Positions 19,621 to 30,556 of a DNA stretch of 64,000 nt are shown in pieces (the stretch's first letter is position 1; every line of letters starts with the position of its first letter). Under the pieces are notes generated by a model, which saw only the letters and a list, made by a program, of their open reading frames with translations, searched no databases and had not been told where the DNA came from. Position numbers and translations under genes: made by a program. Location: positions 1 through 64,000 of the forward strand of contig JAKMFX010000019.1 of assembly GCA_022425195.1 (NCBI GenBank). Direction: 5' to 3'. This stretch comes from Flavobacteriales bacterium. GTDB lineage: Bacteria; Bacteroidota; Bacteroidia; Flavobacteriales; UBA7430.

Positions 19621-22600
19621 CTATTTTGTTAAGGCAATATAAGTTTTTATGTCATCAAATTCAACGGCTGTTGCATTTTTTGGTTCACTTTCACAGATAA
19701 GTATGTCGTCAGCAAGGGTTTCACCGCAAATGTAACTTTTATTAGAAACGATTGCAGATTCAACTTTCTCATTTTGGCTGATGCTCAACTTGATTCGATC
19801 CGTAACCTCTAAACCTGCATCTTTTCGCATGTTTTGAATGCGATTTACAAGCTCTCTGGCAATCCCTTCCTCCAGTAATGCCTCATTCATGGTAATGTCA
19901 AGAGCAACCGTTGTACCCTTATGATTCGTTACCAATAGGCCCGGGATATCTTGTGAACTGATGAATACGTCTTCAAGGGAGATGATCAATTCTGTATGGT
20001 CTATATCTAAAGTGTAAGAACCCTCTTTCTCCAGAAGATTAATGTCCGATTGCTCAAAATTAGAGATGGCTGCAGCAATGGCTTTCATCTGCTTTCCATA
20101 CTTTGGACCTAAAGCCTTAAAGTTCGCCTTAATTTCCTTCACTAGGACATTTGAATCCTCAGACATGAAATCCAATTCCTTGACATTCACCTCAGAGAGC
20201 ACCAAATCTTTTACAGCACTGATTTGTGCTTTCACTGCATCATCAGAAGCAGGAATCATAATTTTTTGCAGGGGCTGACGAACCCGTATTTTCTCTTTTT
20301 TACGAAGTGACAGCACCATCGAAGTGATGTTTTGCGCCATTTGCATTCGTTTCTCCAAATCAGAATCAATTAAGGTTTCTTCTGATATAGGAAACAATGC
20401 TAGGTGAACTGACTCTTCCATTGGCAAGTCTGTAGCGCCCATCAAATCCTGATACAAACGGTCAGAAAAGAAAGGTGCTATAGGGGAGGCCATTTTGGCC
20501 AAGTTTACCAAACAGGTAAACAGGGTTTGGTATGCCGATATTTTATCCTGAGCATAATCTCCCTTCCAAAAACGACGTCGACACAAACGAACGTACCAGT
20601 TACTTAAGTTTTCAGTCACAAAGTCCTGCAAAAGGCGTCCTGCACGGGTAGGCTCGTAATCCCCATAAGCTTTGTCCACCGCTTTCATCAAAGTATTTAG
20701 TTCTGATAAAATCCAACGATCAATTTCTGGTCTCTCTTCAATTGAAATATCGGATTCTTTATAGGTGAAGCCGTCAATATTTGCGTAAAGGCTGAAAAAT
20801 GAATAGGTGTTATACAAGGTCCCAAAAAACTTTCTTTGAACCTCAGTAATTCCATCTAAGTCAAACTTCAGATTGTCCCATGGTTGGGCATTGGTTATCA
20901 TATACCATCGAGTGGCATCAGGCCCGTATTGGTTTAAAGTTTCAAATGGATCCACAGCATTCCCCAATCTTTTGGACATCTTTTGTCCATTCTTATCAAG
21001 TACCAAGCCGTTTGAAACTACATTTTTATAGGCCACTGAATCAAAGCACATGGTTGCAATCGCATGAAGGGTGAAAAACCAGCCACGAGTTTGGTCAACG
21101 CCCTCGGCAATAAAGTCTGCAGGATATGACGTTTGCTGGTCAATCAAATCTTTATTCTCAAATGGATAGTGCCACTGCGCATAAGGCATTGACCCCGAAT
21201 CAAACCAAACATCAATGAGGTCCGACTCTCTGTGCATCGGCTTTCCCGTTTCCGAAACAAGAACGATTTCGTCAACGTAATTTTTATGCAGGTCCAATTT
21301 ATCATAGTTCTCTTTGGACATATTACCAGGCTCGAAGTCCGTAATTGGATTTCGGCTCATGACACCTGCTGCAACAGATTTTTCACATTCCTCATAGAGT
21401 TCAGCCGCTGAGCCAATACAAATTCTCTCATCTCCTTCTTCGGAGGACCATATAGGGATAGGAATACCCCAATATCGAGAACGAGATAAGTTCCAATCGT
21501 TTAAGTTCTCTAGCCAATTACCAAACCTTCCAGTACCTGTAGAGGCAGGCTTCCAATTGATGGTTTTGTTCAGTTCAATCATCCTATCTTTCATGGCTGT
21601 AGACTTCACAAACCACGAATCTAATGGATAATACAATACCGGTTTGTCCGTTCGCCAACAATGCGGATAGGAGTGCTCATACTTTTCTACCTTAAAAGCT
21701 TTGTCTTGCTCTTTCAGCTTAATGGCAATTTCCACATCTGCTGACTTATCGGGTGCCTCACCGTCTGCATAGTATTCGTTTTTCACATACATGCCTGCCA
21801 AATCACCCATTTCAGGAACAAACCTACCCTGTAAATCAACAAGAGGTCTAGGATTGTCATTTTCATCAAGCACCAACATGCCTGGAACTCCAAAATTCTT
21901 TGCAACCAAAGCATCGTCGGCACCAAAGGTAGGAGCGATGTGAACGATTCCAGTACCGTCTTCCGTAGTTACAAAATCCCCTGAAATGACCTGAAATGCC
22001 TTTTCTACATTTTCGTGGGGTTGCACATAAGGGAGTAGCTGCTCGTAATACGTTCCAACTAAGTCAGCCCCTTTAATTTCAGCCTCAATAACAAAAGGTA
22101 TTTTTTTATCACCAAATTTGTAGCTCTCAAGTTCTTCAGTAGATTCTACCTCAACATATTTACCGGAAAGTTGCTTGGCAACAAGTGCCTTGGCCAAAAC
22201 AATATTCATGGCATTTCCAGAGTATTGGTTATATGTTTTTACCAATACGTAATCTATTTTAGGGCCTACACACAAAGCAGTATTAGAAGGAAGTGTCCAA
22301 GGGGTCGTTGTCCAAGCTATGAACTGCACATCACCTTGAACGCTCTTTAACACCTCTGATCGAAGCGTTTCTTTTTTTGCCTTAAAAAGGGCTACTGCAG
22401 AGGTATCTTTAACATCTCGGTAGCAACCGGGCTGATTCAACTCATGCGAGCTCAATCCTGTTCCTGCAGCAGGGGAATAAGGCTGAATGGTATAGCCTTT
22501 GTAAATCAAATCTTTTTTGTAGAGCTCAGAAAGCAAATGCCAAACGGATTCCATGTACTTACTCTCGTAAGTGATATACGGGTTGTCCATATCTACCCAA

Positions 22601-23034
22601 TACCCCATTTGTTCTGTGAGCTTATTCCACACATCAGTATAACGCATGACGGTTTCACGGCAGGCCTTGTTGTAATCGTCAACAGAAATCTTGGTTCCTA
22701 TATCCTCCTTAGAAATCCCCAACTCTTTTTCAACTCCTAACTCTACAGGAAGACCATGTGTGTCCCAGCCTGCCTTTCGCTTTACTTGAAAACCTTTTAA
22801 GGTTTGATAACGGCAAAAAATATCTTTGATGGTTCTTGCCATCACATGGTGAATACCAGGCATTCCGTTAGCCGACGGGGGGCCCTCAAAAAACACATAG
22901 GGTGTGTTCCCATCACGAGATGCTATGCTTTTCTCAAAAATTTCATTGCGACCCCAATCCGCTAGGACATCAGCAGCTACATTAGGTAAGTTTAAGCCTT
23001 TATATTCTGGGTATTTCTTCATTTCTGTATGCAT
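19621..23034 (-). CDS. ileS: Isoleucyl-tRNA synthetase
   Basis: GPPSANGMPGIHHV (HIGH), NGQKMSKRLGN (KMSKR), WFDSGSMPYAQWHYP; about 1137 aa. Confidence 0.96.
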   Translation of the reverse strand: MHTEMKKYPEYKGLNLPNVAADVLADWGRNEIFEKSIASRDGNTPYVFFEGPPSANGMPGIHHVMARTIKDIFCRYQTLKGFQVKRKAGWDTHGLPVELGVEKELGISKEDIGTKISVDDYNKACRETVMRYTDVWNKLTEQMGYWVDMDNPYITYESKYMESVWHLLSELYKKDLIYKGYTIQPYSPAAGTGLSSHELNQPGCYRDVKDTSAVALFKAKKETLRSEVLKSVQGDVQFIAWTTTPWTLPSNTALCVGPKIDYVLVKTYNQYSGNAMNIVLAKALVAKQLSGKYVEVESTEELESYKFGDKKIPFVIEAEIKGADLVGTYYEQLLPYVQPHENVEKAFQVISGDFVTTEDGTGIVHIAPTFGADDALVAKNFGVPGMLVLDENDNPRPLVDLQGRFVPEMGDLAGMYVKNEYYADGEAPDKSADVEIAIKLKEQDKAFKVEKYEHSYPHCWRTDKPVLYYPLDSWFVKSTAMKDRMIELNKTINWKPASTGTGRFGNWLENLNDWNLSRSRYWGIPIPIWSSEEGDERICIGSAAELYEECEKSVAAGVMSRNPITDFEPGNMSKENYDKLDLHKNYVDEIVLVSETGKPMHRESDLIDVWFDSGSMPYAQWHYPFENKDLIDQQTSYPADFIAEGVDQTRGWFFTLHAIATMCFDSVAYKNVVSNGLVLDKNGQKMSKRLGNAVDPFETLNQYGPDATRWYMITNAQPWDNLKFDLDGITEVQRKFFGTLYNTYSFFSLYANIDGFTYKESDISIEERPEIDRWILSELNTLMKAVDKAYGDYEPTRAGRLLQDFVTENLSNWYVRLCRRRFWKGDYAQDKISAYQTLFTCLVNLAKMASPIAPFFSDRLYQDLMGATDLPMEESVHLALFPISEETLIDSDLEKRMQMAQNITSMVLSLRKKEKIRVRQPLQKIMIPASDDAVKAQISAVKDLVLSEVNVKELDFMSEDSNVLVKEIKANFKALGPKYGKQMKAIAAAISNFEQSDINLLEKEGSYTLDIDHTELIISLEDVFISSQDIPGLLVTNHKGTTVALDITMNEALLEEGIARELVNRIQNMRKDAGLEVTDRIKLSISQNEKVESAIVSNKSYICGETLADDILICESEPKNATAVEFDDIKTYIALTK

Positions 23035-23081
23035 CAATTAGTGCGACCACTCAAGGCAAAGAATTTGCCATCGTAAACGGA

Positions 23082-23089
23082 CAAATTTA
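23082..23089 (-). promoter_or_regulatory. -7 box TAAATTTG (minus), ileS
   Basis: CAAATTTA about 47 nt upstream of the ileS start. Confidence 0.5.
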
Positions 23090-23193
23090 GGTCAATACAA
23101 GCAGATATGCAACGAATTAAAGGGAAGACTGGGTTTCAGATTTAACCGTAACTTCGACCCAGTTGCGTAGATGAAAAGGAATGAAAAACTGGG

Positions 23194-24156
23194 CTATTTC
23201 TTTATCCATCTGACTGAACTCTTCTCAGAGCTAGAGGAAAGTGTAACGGTGTAGACTCCACTCGGCAGGGCCGGAAGATGGACCTCAATAAGATCGCTAG
23301 GATGAACATTACTTAGTGACCTGTAGAGTAGATTAGCTCCCAAAATATTTGTCATTGAAATTTCCAAACGCTCTTGTTTATGAGCACTCTGAATATTTAT
23401 TCGATCCTTACCTGGGTTGGGGTACAATTTAAAGTCAGAACGATTAACTTCCATCAAACTCACATTACAACTATCTATTCCAAAATACTCGCAACTGCCT
23501 TCATCCGTGGCTGTTGGGTCATAGTTACAAGCCATTGGCTCTGTACATCCAACGATTTCTAATTCGTCACAAATACCATCTCCGTCAGTATCGTTTAAAC
23601 ATTGATCATTGCAATCGGAATATTGTTGAGGATAAATACAACTTCCGTCGTCTTCGGTCGCTAATGCATCAAAATTACATGCAGAAAAGCCCGTACATCC
23701 TTTAATGGCTCCATCACAATCAAAATCTACAGCAACATAGCCTATTGGAAAGAAATTATTGGATTGATAAGACATGTTAACTCCTGAAGCTAAGCTAAAT
23801 AAATAGTTTCCGTCAACTAGTTTTAGTGATATCGCTTCCCCTCCGATCGCTCCGTCAATATCTGTAGTATACATGTCATCTCCCCATACCGCAATGGACT
23901 GTTGACCGTTGTCCAAATCATTGGCCTTTACGGATGATGAACCCACAACTATATCTTTGGTATTTATTGCGACTATGTAAGGATTATCACTAGCAGGAAG
24001 TGCTAAATCGCTTAAGGAAAGAAAAAAAGAATCTGTTAATAACAAAGTCATATTATCACCTGTGCTTCCACTACTATAGGGAACTGGCAAGTCACAGTCC
24101 TGTGCAAAAAGGTTAAGGTGACCTACTACAAAAAAGAGCCAGAAAAACTTCTTCAT
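23194..24156 (-). CDS. Secreted protein with T9SS type A sorting domain and GCTxxxACNYDxxATxDDGSC modules
   Basis: Signal peptide MKKFFWLFFVVGHLNLFAQ; GCTGFSACNFDALATEDDGSCIY and GCTEPMACNYDPTATDEGSCEY; C-terminal LYPNPGKDRINI...GVYTVTL...KK. Confidence 0.88.
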   Translation of the reverse strand: MKKFFWLFFVVGHLNLFAQDCDLPVPYSSGSTGDNMTLLLTDSFFLSLSDLALPASDNPYIVAINTKDIVVGSSSVKANDLDNGQQSIAVWGDDMYTTDIDGAIGGEAISLKLVDGNYLFSLASGVNMSYQSNNFFPIGYVAVDFDCDGAIKGCTGFSACNFDALATEDDGSCIYPQQYSDCNDQCLNDTDGDGICDELEIVGCTEPMACNYDPTATDEGSCEYFGIDSCNVSLMEVNRSDFKLYPNPGKDRINIQSAHKQERLEISMTNILGANLLYRSLSNVHPSDLIEVHLPALPSGVYTVTLSSSSEKSSVRWIKK

Positions 24157-24223
24157 TTTTTAATCGTTATAAGTCTTAGATTGAAAACGAAATACTCATG
24201 AGATTCGTGTAATATCTATAAAT

Positions 24224-24994
24224 TTAACCTTTAGTAATCTCTTTTACAAACTGTTGAGTAGCTTGTTCCGTAGAAGGCTTGTCACTCAAATACTTAATGA
24301 ATGCACTCCCAATGATCCCACCGTTCGCATGCTTTTGAACAAGCGAAAGGTCATCTGAAGTACTTATATTAAACCCAACAAGTATAGGATGTTTAAGCCC
24401 TAAGCCTTTCAAACCTGACAAATAGGTATTCCCATCACTAAGTCCACCCGTAGCCTTCCCCGTTGTACTGGAACTACTTACGGCATAAATAAAGGTACTA
24501 CTTAAATCATCAATTAACTTTAGGCGTTCTTTACTTGTCTGAGGAGTTATCAAGAAAACAGGACTTAATCCGTAATTCTTAAACATCTCTTCATAAGAAG
24601 CCTGGTATAAGCCTATGGGCATGTCTGGAATGATAATTCCCTCAACCCCTACAGATTGACATTGCTGACAAAAATGTTCAATTCCGTATTTAAATACCGG
24701 ATTGAAATACGTCATGACAACTTTCGGTATGTCAGGGGTACATTCTTTAAGTTGCTCAAAAATCAAATCAATAGTAATCCCATTGCTCAATGCTACCGCA
24801 TTACTTTTTTGAATGGTTTCTCCATCGGCAATAGGGTCTGAATAAGGAATCCCAATTTCTACCATATCTACACCTGAATCGTGCAAAGCATTAACGATCT
24901 TCGGTAAATCATTTAACTTTGGATATCCCGCAGTACAATAGATGTTCAGGAGCCCCTCTTGTTTTGCCTCTAATACTTTTTTTAATGTGCTCAT
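24224..24994 (-). CDS. trpA: Tryptophan synthase alpha subunit
   Basis: CTAGYPKLND, DMVEIGIPYSDPIADG, SSSSTTGKATGG. Confidence 0.95.
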   Translation of the reverse strand: MSTLKKVLEAKQEGLLNIYCTAGYPKLNDLPKIVNALHDSGVDMVEIGIPYSDPIADGETIQKSNAVALSNGITIDLIFEQLKECTPDIPKVVMTYFNPVFKYGIEHFCQQCQSVGVEGIIIPDMPIGLYQASYEEMFKNYGLSPVFLITPQTSKERLKLIDDLSSTFIYAVSSSSTTGKATGGLSDGNTYLSGLKGLGLKHPILVGFNISTSDDLSLVQKHANGGIIGSAFIKYLSDKPSTEQATQQFVKEITKG

Positions 24995-26157
24995 TAGATG
25001 TTTGCATTTATGTATGTGTTCATATCCTTATCGCCACGACCACTCAAATTGATGACAATTTTATCAGTAGTTGTAAAGTTCATCTTCTCAAGATAAGCCA
25101 GTGCGTGAGCTGTTTCTAGAGCAGGAATGATCCCCTCTAATTTCATAAGTCTGTTGGCGGCTTCCAAAGCCTCTTCATCCGTAACGTTTTTATACGTCAC
25201 CCTACTACAATCGTGTAAGTAGGCGTGCAGAGGCCCAATACCCGGATAGTCTAGACCTGCAGAAATACTGTGAGGCTCTACCACCTGACCATCGCTGGTT
25301 TGCATTAAATAGCTCATAGAGGCATGCAGCACCCCTTTGGTTCCCAGTGCAAGTGTCGCTGCTGACTTATCTGTTTGAACACCCATTCCACCTGCTTCAA
25401 CACCTATCAAATTAACCGATTCATCCTCTAAGAAATTATAAAAGGCTCCAATGGCATTACTACCCCCACCTACACAGGCAATCACGTGTGTTGGAAGTCC
25501 TTCCATCTGCTCTTTGATTTCTTTTGAAATGATGGCTTGTAATTGCGTAACCAAATCCGGATAAGGATCAGGACCTACAGCAGAGCCAATTATGTAATGG
25601 GTGTCATCGGGATTGTTTATCCAATCTCGGATGGCTTCATTGGTAGCATCTTTCAAGGTTTTACTTCCGCTGTGTACAGCGCAAACTTCTGCGCCCAACA
25701 TCTTCATTCTTGAAACATTAGGGGCTTGACGTTCAATATCTTTAGCGCCCATGTAAACAATACACTCTAAGCCCATCAAAGCGCAGGCAGTAGCTGTTGC
25801 CACTCCGTGCTGTCCGGCACCTGTTTCAGCAATAATACGCGTCTTATTTAATCGTTGGGCTAAGAGCACTTGACCCAGTGTATTGTTGATTTTATGCGCG
25901 CCCGTATGACATAAATCCTCTCGCTTCAAATAAATATCTGCACCATAATGAGTACTCAATCGCGAAGCATAGTATAAGGGGGTCGGGCGACCTACATAGT
26001 CTTTCAGTAAGCTCTCCAGCTCCTCCTTAAAGGCGTCTTCACTAAGTATTTCTCGGTAAGAACTTTTGAGTTCTTGAATGTTCGGATAAAGCATTTCAGG
26101 TATAAAAGCACCCCCAAATTCACCATAAAATCCTTGTTCATTTACATCGTATTTCAT
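24994..26157 (-). CDS. trpB: Tryptophan synthase beta subunit
   Basis: [54 protein letters not shown]. Confidence 0.97.
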   Translation of the reverse strand: MKYDVNEQGFYGEFGGAFIPEMLYPNIQELKSSYREILSEDAFKEELESLLKDYVGRPTPLYYASRLSTHYGADIYLKREDLCHTGAHKINNTLGQVLLAQRLNKTRIIAETGAGQHGVATATACALMGLECIVYMGAKDIERQAPNVSRMKMLGAEVCAVHSGSKTLKDATNEAIRDWINNPDDTHYIIGSAVGPDPYPDLVTQLQAIISKEIKEQMEGLPTHVIACVGGGSNAIGAFYNFLEDESVNLIGVEAGGMGVQTDKSAATLALGTKGVLHASMSYLMQTSDGQVVEPHSISAGLDYPGIGPLHAYLHDCSRVTYKNVTDEEALEAANRLMKLEGIIPALETAHALAYLEKMNFTTTDKIVINLSGRGDKDMNTYINANI

Positions 26158-26780
26158 CCTTCTCTGGTTTTAAGTATCAGTTCCTTTACTTTGTTCACAT
26201 CCTTATTTGCCGGTGAAATCTCCACACGACTGTTTACATCTATTCCCAATAACTTAGGAATCTGTAATCGTTTTATTCTTAGAATATCTTCAGCAGAAAT
26301 CCCACCGCTTAACAAGAAGGGAAGTTCTGATGAATAGGTAGTAAGTAAATTCCAATCGAAATGCTTGCCACTACCCCCATAACCTTTGGTTTTCGTGTCA
26401 AAGAGCAAAATATCCGCACAGTTCTCATAGGGCTTTATCTGATCCAAGTCAAAGACATCGCCCATGTGAAAAACTTTAATTACAGAAATGCCTTCCAACC
26501 GAACTTGAGCACAATACTCAGGAGATTCGTTGCCGTGTAATTGGGCATATGACAAGCCCAAGCGATGGCAAACCTCTACAACTTTTTCTATCCCCTCATC
26601 AACAAAAACACCCACGCGATTGATGGACTCAGGCAATTGATGAAGTGATTTACCTAAGGCTTCTTCATCGACGAATCTCGCAGACTTTTTGTAAAATATA
26701 AAACCTAAAAAATCAGGTGCTAAAGAAGCCACCTCATTAATGTTTTGAAGGTCTTTCATTCCACAAATTTTAATTTTCAT
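26154..26780 (-). CDS. trpF: Phosphoribosylanthranilate isomerase
   Basis: [38 protein letters not shown]. Confidence 0.93.
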   Translation of the reverse strand: MKIKICGMKDLQNINEVASLAPDFLGFIFYKKSARFVDEEALGKSLHQLPESINRVGVFVDEGIEKVVEVCHRLGLSYAQLHGNESPEYCAQVRLEGISVIKVFHMGDVFDLDQIKPYENCADILLFDTKTKGYGGSGKHFDWNLLTTYSSELPFLLSGGISAEDILRIKRLQIPKLLGIDVNSRVEISPANKDVNKVKELILKTREG

Positions 26781-27577
26781 TGCTGCTCGAGTTTTTTCAC
26801 TTCCTCAATCAACTTCGCACATGCGAGGTTGGGTTGTTGATGATTCATAAAATGAGTTCCAATCAAGAAGCCTTCGAACCCGTACTTTTTTAATTCGACA
26901 ATGTGCGCTGCTTTCGTAATCCCACTTTCACTAATTTTAACAAATTCATCCGGTATGTATTCGGACAATTCAATACTCGTTTGAATGCTCGTCGTAAAAT
27001 TATGAAGGTTTCGATTGTTGACACCTACCACATCCACAGAAGCAGAAATATGACGCTCTATCTCTTGTTTATTATGAACTTCCAAAAGAACTTCGAGCCC
27101 AATGCTTTTTGCAAAATCAGCGAGCTCATTACACCTCTTTTCTGGCAATGCGGAAGCGATAAGCAAAATACAATCTGCACCTACACTACGAGCTTCTAGA
27201 AGTTGATATTCGTCAATAATAAATTCTTTTCGAAGAATCGGACAGTTGTTGTACTTTCGTGCAGTAAGTACATCATCGAGAGTTCCTCCAAAATATTTAT
27301 GGTCACTCAAAACAGACAAAGCGGTTGCTCCTGCATGAATGTATCCCGTACTTAATTGCTCAACATCAATCTGATCATTGATGGACCCCTCACTCGGTGA
27401 GCTTCTCTTTATTTCGGATATAATTCCTACCCTATCTTCTCTTCTGAGATGAGCACTCATGGAGACAATCGGCTTCTCAAAATACAAGCTTCCTTGAAGA
27501 GACTTTTCCGAAACTATTTTTCGCCGCTCTCTGACTTCTTGAGCTTTATGGAGTAATATTTCTTCTAAAATGCTCAT
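26777..27577 (-). CDS. trpC: Indole-3-glycerol phosphate synthase
   Basis: IISEIKRSSPSEG, VLSDHKYFGG, LRKEFIIDEYQ, VGVNNRNL, SESGI. Confidence 0.95.
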   Translation of the reverse strand: MSILEEILLHKAQEVRERRKIVSEKSLQGSLYFEKPIVSMSAHLRREDRVGIISEIKRSSPSEGSINDQIDVEQLSTGYIHAGATALSVLSDHKYFGGTLDDVLTARKYNNCPILRKEFIIDEYQLLEARSVGADCILLIASALPEKRCNELADFAKSIGLEVLLEVHNKQEIERHISASVDVVGVNNRNLHNFTTSIQTSIELSEYIPDEFVKISESGITKAAHIVELKKYGFEGFLIGTHFMNHQQPNLACAKLIEEVKKLEQQ

Positions 27578-28563
27578 AAGGAGAGTAACGTTTTAAATGC
27601 GTTGTAAGCCTTGCCTGTTTGTAGAGATTCTATCGCCATTTCTCGACATTGCTCTCTTGTTTTACTAGGAAAAGCTGAATGAATTGCCATGCTTGAATTT
27701 GCAACAACGACGGCATTCTGAGCTTTCGTCCCTTTACCTTCAAGAATATCAATAAAAATTTTAGCCGAAGATTCCACCGTATTACCTCCACTAATTGCAC
27801 TAGGATCAAGCTGCTTTTCAGACAAATGATAAGGACTCAACAATTCTTCTTTTTCAGGGCTGATGACCTTTACATCTCCAGTTAAACTGATCTCATCATA
27901 TCCATCTAGAGAGTGAACAATTCTATATTGAATATCACTTTCTTCATATAAATATTTGTAGTACCGCTGTAGCTCGAGCGAAAAGACTCCCACGAGTTGG
28001 CCTTTTGGGAAGGCTGGATTCACCATCGGACCTAACATGTTAAAAAAGGTCCTCACGCCCAAGTTCCTTCGAATAGGGGCCACCTCTTTCATTGCGGGAT
28101 GAAATAGAGGCGCGTGTAAAAAGCAAATCCCTGCTTGATCAATTTGTTTTTCAATTTTATCTGCATCATTCGTAAATTGAAATCCAAGATGCTCTAAAAC
28201 ATTTGAAGAACCACAAGAAGAACTCACACCATAATTACCGTGCTTAGCTACTTTTGCTCCTGCCCCTGCAGCAACGAAAGAAGATAGCGTACTGATATTA
28301 AAGGTATCTTTACCATCACCTCCAGTTCCACATAGATCTATAGGTGCATAAGCATCTAGTTCTACACGTTTACATAGATTTCTGAGTGCATCTCGAAAAC
28401 CTTTAAGTTCTTGAACCGTAATTCCTCGCATTCGAAAAACGGTTAAAAAAGAGCTTATCTGATAGGCATTAAAATCTCCCTTCGATATTTGAGTTAGCGT
28501 TTCTTTAGCCTCATCACAACTTAGGGTATTGTGTTCAAACAAATGTTCTAATAAGTCTTTCAT
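27574..28563 (-). CDS. trpD: Anthranilate phosphoribosyltransferase
   Basis: DLCGTGGDGKDTFNISTL, KHGNYGVSSSCGSSNVLE, GPMVNPA. Confidence 0.95.
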   Translation of the reverse strand: MKDLLEHLFEHNTLSCDEAKETLTQISKGDFNAYQISSFLTVFRMRGITVQELKGFRDALRNLCKRVELDAYAPIDLCGTGGDGKDTFNISTLSSFVAAGAGAKVAKHGNYGVSSSCGSSNVLEHLGFQFTNDADKIEKQIDQAGICFLHAPLFHPAMKEVAPIRRNLGVRTFFNMLGPMVNPAFPKGQLVGVFSLELQRYYKYLYEESDIQYRIVHSLDGYDEISLTGDVKVISPEKEELLSPYHLSEKQLDPSAISGGNTVESSAKIFIDILEGKGTKAQNAVVVANSSMAIHSAFPSKTREQCREMAIESLQTGKAYNAFKTLLSL

Positions 28564-29132
28564 GACTGGGCAATTTTAAGAAAGTTTCGCATCATTTGGT
28601 CGCCGTGTTCTGTCATAACACTCTCGGGATGAAACTGTATGCCATACATTTTTTTCGAAGGGTCTGACAAAGCCATCACTCCACCGTATTCGTCTTCTGC
28701 AGTGATCAAAACATTTTCGGGTAATCCCTCACGGATGACCTCCCAAGAATGGTATCTTCCCACTTCAATTTTCTCAGGAATCCCTTCAAAAATTTCTTCG
28801 TCAGAGGTAATAGATATCTGACTTTTTACACCGTGATAAACAGTAGACATGTTATTGAGCTTTCCTCCTAAATACTCTGCAATGGCCTGATGTCCTAAGC
28901 ATATACCTAAGATTGGCTTTTTTCCTGCACAAGTAGAAATGATCTCGCCCATATTACCTGCTTCAGAGGGTATCCCGGGCCCCGGAGACAGTATGATTAA
29001 ATCAAACTCTAAGGCCTCTTCTGCAGTAATTTTGTCATTTCTATAAACCTCGTGTTCGATGTTCATACTACGGAACATGTGCACCAAGTTATAGGTGAAA
29101 CTGTCGTAATTATCAAGAACTAATAGTTTCAT
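28560..29132 (-). CDS. trpG: Anthranilate synthase component II (glutamine amidotransferase)
   Basis: DNYDSFTYNLVH, SPGPGIP, ILGICLGHQAI, GIQFHPESVMT. Confidence 0.94.
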   Translation of the reverse strand: MKLLVLDNYDSFTYNLVHMFRSMNIEHEVYRNDKITAEEALEFDLIILSPGPGIPSEAGNMGEIISTCAGKKPILGICLGHQAIAEYLGGKLNNMSTVYHGVKSQISITSDEEIFEGIPEKIEVGRYHSWEVIREGLPENVLITAEDEYGGVMALSDPSKKMYGIQFHPESVMTEHGDQMMRNFLKIAQS

Positions 29133-30550
29133 ATTTCTACTGCGTTTATGATGGCACGACGAATAGCCGCTACCTTGTTATCAATTTCTTTTCGCTCACC
29201 TTGAGGTGTACTTCCCACCACAATTCCCGCTCCTGCTTGATAAGTAAGCGTATTATTTTTACTGAGAATCGATCGTATGACGATCGCATGGTTTACGCTA
29301 CCGTCAAAACCAAAGTATCCTATAGCGCCACCGTAAAAGTTTCTTTTACTAGGCTCATTCTCATCAATGATTTGTAATGCCCTGTATTTAGGCGCACCCG
29401 AAAGTGTACCCGCTGGGAAGGTGTCAAAATAAAGGTCTAAACTACTCTTCCCCTCCAGCAGCTTCCCACTTACCTTACTCACCATGTGAATGACGTGAGA
29501 ATAATATTGTGTTTCAGCATATTCATCAACCTTGACGTCATCAGCACTTCGGCTTAAATCATTTCTGGCGAGGTCAACCAACATGATGTGTTCTGAAATC
29601 TCTTTGGGATTCTCTCTCATTTCTTGCGCCAAACGCAAGTCATCTTTAGCATCCCCAGTTCTCCTAACTGTACCCGCAATAGGTGCAATAACAGCTTCAT
29701 GATCTCTTACAGAAATTTGCAACTCCGGAGAAGATCCGAAAAGTTTAAAATTTCCGTAATCAAAATAAAACAAATAAGGGGAAGGGTTAATGCTACGAAT
29801 ACTTCTGTATACATTGAATTCATCGCCTTTAAACCCTTGTTTAAATTCTCGAGACAACACGACTTGAAAAACATCTCCTCGGCGGCAGTGGTCCATACCT
29901 TTTGAAACCGCATTCTCATATTCACCATCGGTCAGGTTACTTATTTCCGTTCCTGACTTCGAAAATTTGAATTGTTCTGTACGCTCTACTTTTAGTTGAG
30001 CATATAGTTTCTTAAAGTCTGCATCATCAGCGCTTATTGGAGAAGTTCCATACTTAAGAATATAGAGCTGATTCTTGAAGTGGTCAATCGCCAGGACATA
30101 TCTAAAAAGTTGATATTTCATGTCCGGATTATCCTTGTGTGCATCTTCTTTAGGACTTAAATCAATATCTTCAAAGTACTGTACCGCTTCAAATGAAGTG
30201 TACCCAAAAAGACCACAAATACCAATAGGGTTTTCGCTCTCTACTTCTTCAAACTGGGCTAGAAATTTTTTAAACACCCCAGTCATCTCATTTTTAGCAC
30301 TCACCTCAAAGTGTTCGACAGACCCGTTTAAGTCAGAAATGCTGTAATTCTTATCTTTTGCCTCAAAACCTGCCATAGGCTGGAGGCAAATAAAGCTAAA
30401 ACTATCCTCCTTACTGTGATAGTCAGAGCTTTCTAACAAGAGCGCATTCGGATAATGGTCTCTCATCTTAAGATAGGCGCCCACGGGTGTAATCGTATCC
30501 GCTAAAACCTTGATACAATTGCTATAAATTTTTTGTTTCTTCATCATCAT
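29129..30550 (-). CDS. trpE: Anthranilate synthase component I
   Basis: PIAGTVRRTGD, HIMLVDLARNDLSR, FPAGTLSGAPKYRALQII, QAGAGIVVGSTP. Confidence 0.95.
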   Translation of the reverse strand: MMMKKQKIYSNCIKVLADTITPVGAYLKMRDHYPNALLLESSDYHSKEDSFSFICLQPMAGFEAKDKNYSISDLNGSVEHFEVSAKNEMTGVFKKFLAQFEEVESENPIGICGLFGYTSFEAVQYFEDIDLSPKEDAHKDNPDMKYQLFRYVLAIDHFKNQLYILKYGTSPISADDADFKKLYAQLKVERTEQFKFSKSGTEISNLTDGEYENAVSKGMDHCRRGDVFQVVLSREFKQGFKGDEFNVYRSIRSINPSPYLFYFDYGNFKLFGSSPELQISVRDHEAVIAPIAGTVRRTGDAKDDLRLAQEMRENPKEISEHIMLVDLARNDLSRSADDVKVDEYAETQYYSHVIHMVSKVSGKLLEGKSSLDLYFDTFPAGTLSGAPKYRALQIIDENEPSKRNFYGGAIGYFGFDGSVNHAIVIRSILSKNNTLTYQAGAGIVVGSTPQGERKEIDNKVAAIRRAIINAVEI

Positions 30551-30556
30551 ACATAA

